From positions 1 to 7,180 of the forward strand of contig JAUVKN010000227.1 of assembly GCA_030596245.1 (NCBI GenBank): a stretch of 7,180 nucleotides of DNA, in the 5' to 3' direction. The notes below the pieces were generated by a model. It made no database searches. It saw nothing but the letters and a program-made list of their open reading frames with translations, and was not told the DNA's origin. Positions 5,648-7,180 of the stretch are shown here, in pieces. The position numbers and the translations under genes were made by a program. This DNA comes from Bacteroidia bacterium. Its GTDB lineage: Bacteria > Bacteroidota > Bacteroidia > Bacteroidales > GCA-2748055. The number at the start of each line of letters is the position of its first letter. Position 1 is the stretch's first letter.

Positions 5648-7180
5648 ATGAACACGCGGACTATTACTATTATTCTATTATTATTTCTGGCACTGACCAG
5701 CTGTCAGTCACCCCGTAAAAAATCTGGCAAATCAACCCAAACACCTGCCACCTCTATCCCGGCTGATAATGGAGATTTCTTCCAGCAGATCTCACCGGAC
5801 ATTGGGGTGAACTTCAAACACTCCATCGGGGACCATCACCTTGACAACCTGGTGGAATCGGTGGGTGGAGGTGCCGTGTTCCTGGATTATGATCAGGATG
5901 GTTACATAGACCTCTATGTGAGCAATGGTGCTTATCATGAAGATCTGAGTGAAGGAGATCGTCCGGAAACAAACCCTGTGAATCACCTTTACCGGAACCG
6001 GCAGGACGGCACCTTTGAGGATGTCACAGAGAAGGCAGGCGTGGGTCATGCCGGATATGGAATGGGAATGACCGTAGGTGATATGGACAATGACGGATAT
6101 CCCGAAATCTACATCACCAATTATGGTCCAAACGTACTTTATAAGAACAACGGTGACGGCACCTTCTCCGATATCAGTGAAAAAGCGGGCGTGGAGGGAG
6201 ACAAGTGCAGCGTGGGTGCAGTCTGGTTTGACTATGACAATGATGGATATCTGGATCTCTATGTGGGAAACTACATCGACTTTGATCCTGAGTACGGATA
6301 TTTCTACGCCCCCGACGGATTCCCGGGACCCATGGCTTATGATGGTCAGCAGGACCGGCTCTACCACAATCTGGGTGACGGAACATTTGAAGATGTGACG
6401 GAATCCATAGGGATCATTAATCCTGACGGACGTGCCATGGGTGTGGGTTCAGCGGACTTTGACGGGGATGGCTACATGGATATCTTCGTGGCCAATGACC
6501 ATATGTACAACAATGTTTATCACAATAACCAGGGTAAAGGATTCGTGGATCATGCCATTATGTCAGGCATGGCATTCAACCAGGCTGGTGAGGCCACCAT
6601 CAGCATGTCGGTGGACTTTGCCGATTACAATGGTGATGGTTTACTGGATGTATTTATGTCGGACGATACCTATTGTTCACTCTACAGGAACGAGGGCAAT
6701 GGGGTTTACACCGATATGTCCTATCCTTCAGGAATTGCCATGGCCAGTGGTCCACATGTGGGATGGTCCTCCTCCTTTATGGATTATGACAACGATGGGG
6801 ATGTGGATATTTTCAAGGTAAATGGGGAACTGAAGCACCTGTATGGACAGGAGGACCAACTGTTTGAGAATGTGGATGGTGAAAAATTCAGGGATGCCTC
6901 GGTGGAGTTGGGTGACTATTTCCATAAAGAGATGGTGGGACGGGGCGCATGTTTTGGAGACTATGACAACGATGGCGACCTGGATGGATATGTAGTTAAC
7001 CTGGAAAACTACGGAGCTTTCATCCGAAACAACAGGGGCAATGAAAATAACTGGATCACCATTCAGCTGGTGGGAACAGAAAGCAACCGCGATGGCATTG
7101 GTGCCATGGTGAAAATCTCGGCAGGAGAGAGAGAGCAGGTTGGGCTGAGAAGAAGCACCACAGGTTACCTGTCTCAAAAT
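5648..7180 (+). CDS. CRTAC1-family lipoprotein: seven FG-GAP/VCBS-type repeats and start of ASPIC/UnbV domain (3' partial)
   Basis: I translated this frame by hand from ATG 5648: it stays open for 511 codons and runs off the window end. The N-terminus is a lipoprotein signal: MNTR, hydrophobic stretch 5-16, lipobox LTSC with lipidated Cys at 19. A basic, Ser/Thr-rich linker follows (RKKSGKSTQ). Residues 43-75 contain the CRTAC1-type lead-in (GVNFKHSIGDHHLDNLVESVGGG). Seven Asp-rich calcium loops start at about 80, 145, 195, 270, 326, 379 and 438 (e.g. DYDQDGYIDL, DYDNDGYLDL, DFDGDGYMDI), predicting a seven-bladed propeller. ASPIC begins near 467 (NNWITIQLVG, DGIGAMV) and is cut at its conserved RRSTTGYLSQ segment; roughly 60-70 more residues are expected. 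The blade order and phrases such as NYGPNVLYKNNGDGTF and FDPEY parallel the gene at 1056-2735, so they are paralogs. Likely a membrane-anchored periplasmic or surface protein; the ligand is unknown. Confidence 0.95.
   Translation, partial: MNTRTITIILLLFLALTSCQSPRKKSGKSTQTPATSIPADNGDFFQQISPDIGVNFKHSIGDHHLDNLVESVGGGAVFLDYDQDGYIDLYVSNGAYHEDLSEGDRPETNPVNHLYRNRQDGTFEDVTEKAGVGHAGYGMGMTVGDMDNDGYPEIYITNYGPNVLYKNNGDGTFSDISEKAGVEGDKCSVGAVWFDYDNDGYLDLYVGNYIDFDPEYGYFYAPDGFPGPMAYDGQQDRLYHNLGDGTFEDVTESIGIINPDGRAMGVGSADFDGDGYMDIFVANDHMYNNVYHNNQGKGFVDHAIMSGMAFNQAGEATISMSVDFADYNGDGLLDVFMSDDTYCSLYRNEGNGVYTDMSYPSGIAMASGPHVGWSSSFMDYDNDGDVDIFKVNGELKHLYGQEDQLFENVDGEKFRDASVELGDYFHKEMVGRGACFGDYDNDGDLDGYVVNLENYGAFIRNNRGNENNWITIQLVGTESNRDGIGAMVKISAGEREQVGLRRSTTGYLSQN

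Noticed and set aside
5792..6367. Minus-strand open frame (191 codons) antisense to the second CRTAC1-family gene
   Set aside because: Same Val/Ile-rich shadow of FG-GAP repeats; the + strand frame is open for 511 codons with a lipoprotein signal and recognisable domains.
1..7180. tRNA, rRNA, CRISPR arrays, insertion sequences, attachment sites
   Set aside because: I saw no cloverleaf-like sequence, no regularly spaced repeats, no transposase or integrase frame and no terminal inverted repeats on either strand.

Overview
The window looks like a piece of a Bacteroidota chromosome, probably from a free-living or environmental lineage. Three things point that way. There are no recognisable Shine-Dalgarno sequences before any start codon. 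The one good promoter candidate has the Bacteroidota form (a TTG element, then TAnnTTTG). The proteins include Bacteroidota-style lipoproteins with large FG-GAP/ASPIC (CRTAC1-type) ectodomains. This is inferred from sequence style, not from a database match. All six supported genes are on the + strand and there is almost no non-coding space.

Layout: (1) 1-1039 is the C-terminal part of a large secreted protein whose conserved tail is typical of FG-GAP/ASPIC proteins; its 5' end is outside the window. (2) About 1056-2735 is a complete CRTAC1-family lipoprotein with seven calcium-binding FG-GAP-type repeats and an ASPIC/UnbV domain, closely following gene 1. (3) 2736-2814 is a short spacer with a good Bacteroidota-type promoter. 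(4) 2815-4146 encodes an asparagine-synthase-like PP-loop ATPase whose N-terminal amidotransferase-like domain lacks the catalytic cysteine. (5) 4139-5107, overlapping it by 8 bases, encodes a radical SAM enzyme that resembles the archaeosine enzyme RaSEA (COG1244). (6) 5161-5598 is a small AT-rich Fur/PerR-family metalloregulator. (7) 5648 to the window end is a second CRTAC1-family lipoprotein, open for 511 codons and cut off inside its ASPIC domain.

The most interesting unit is the two-gene module at 2815-5107. An ATP-dependent amide/adenylate-forming enzyme is translationally coupled to a radical SAM enzyme of the archaeosine-synthase type. Archaeosine formation itself pairs a nitrogen-inserting step with a RaSEA radical SAM lyase, and some Crenarchaeota are thought to use a class-II-amidotransferase/PP-loop fusion (GAT-QueC). 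The bacterial pair may therefore be an analogous two-step nitrogen-transfer system acting on an unknown substrate. That is a hypothesis: substrate and product cannot be read from this sequence. CRTAC1-family lipoproteins on both sides and a PerR-like regulator next door give context, but no shared function is proven.
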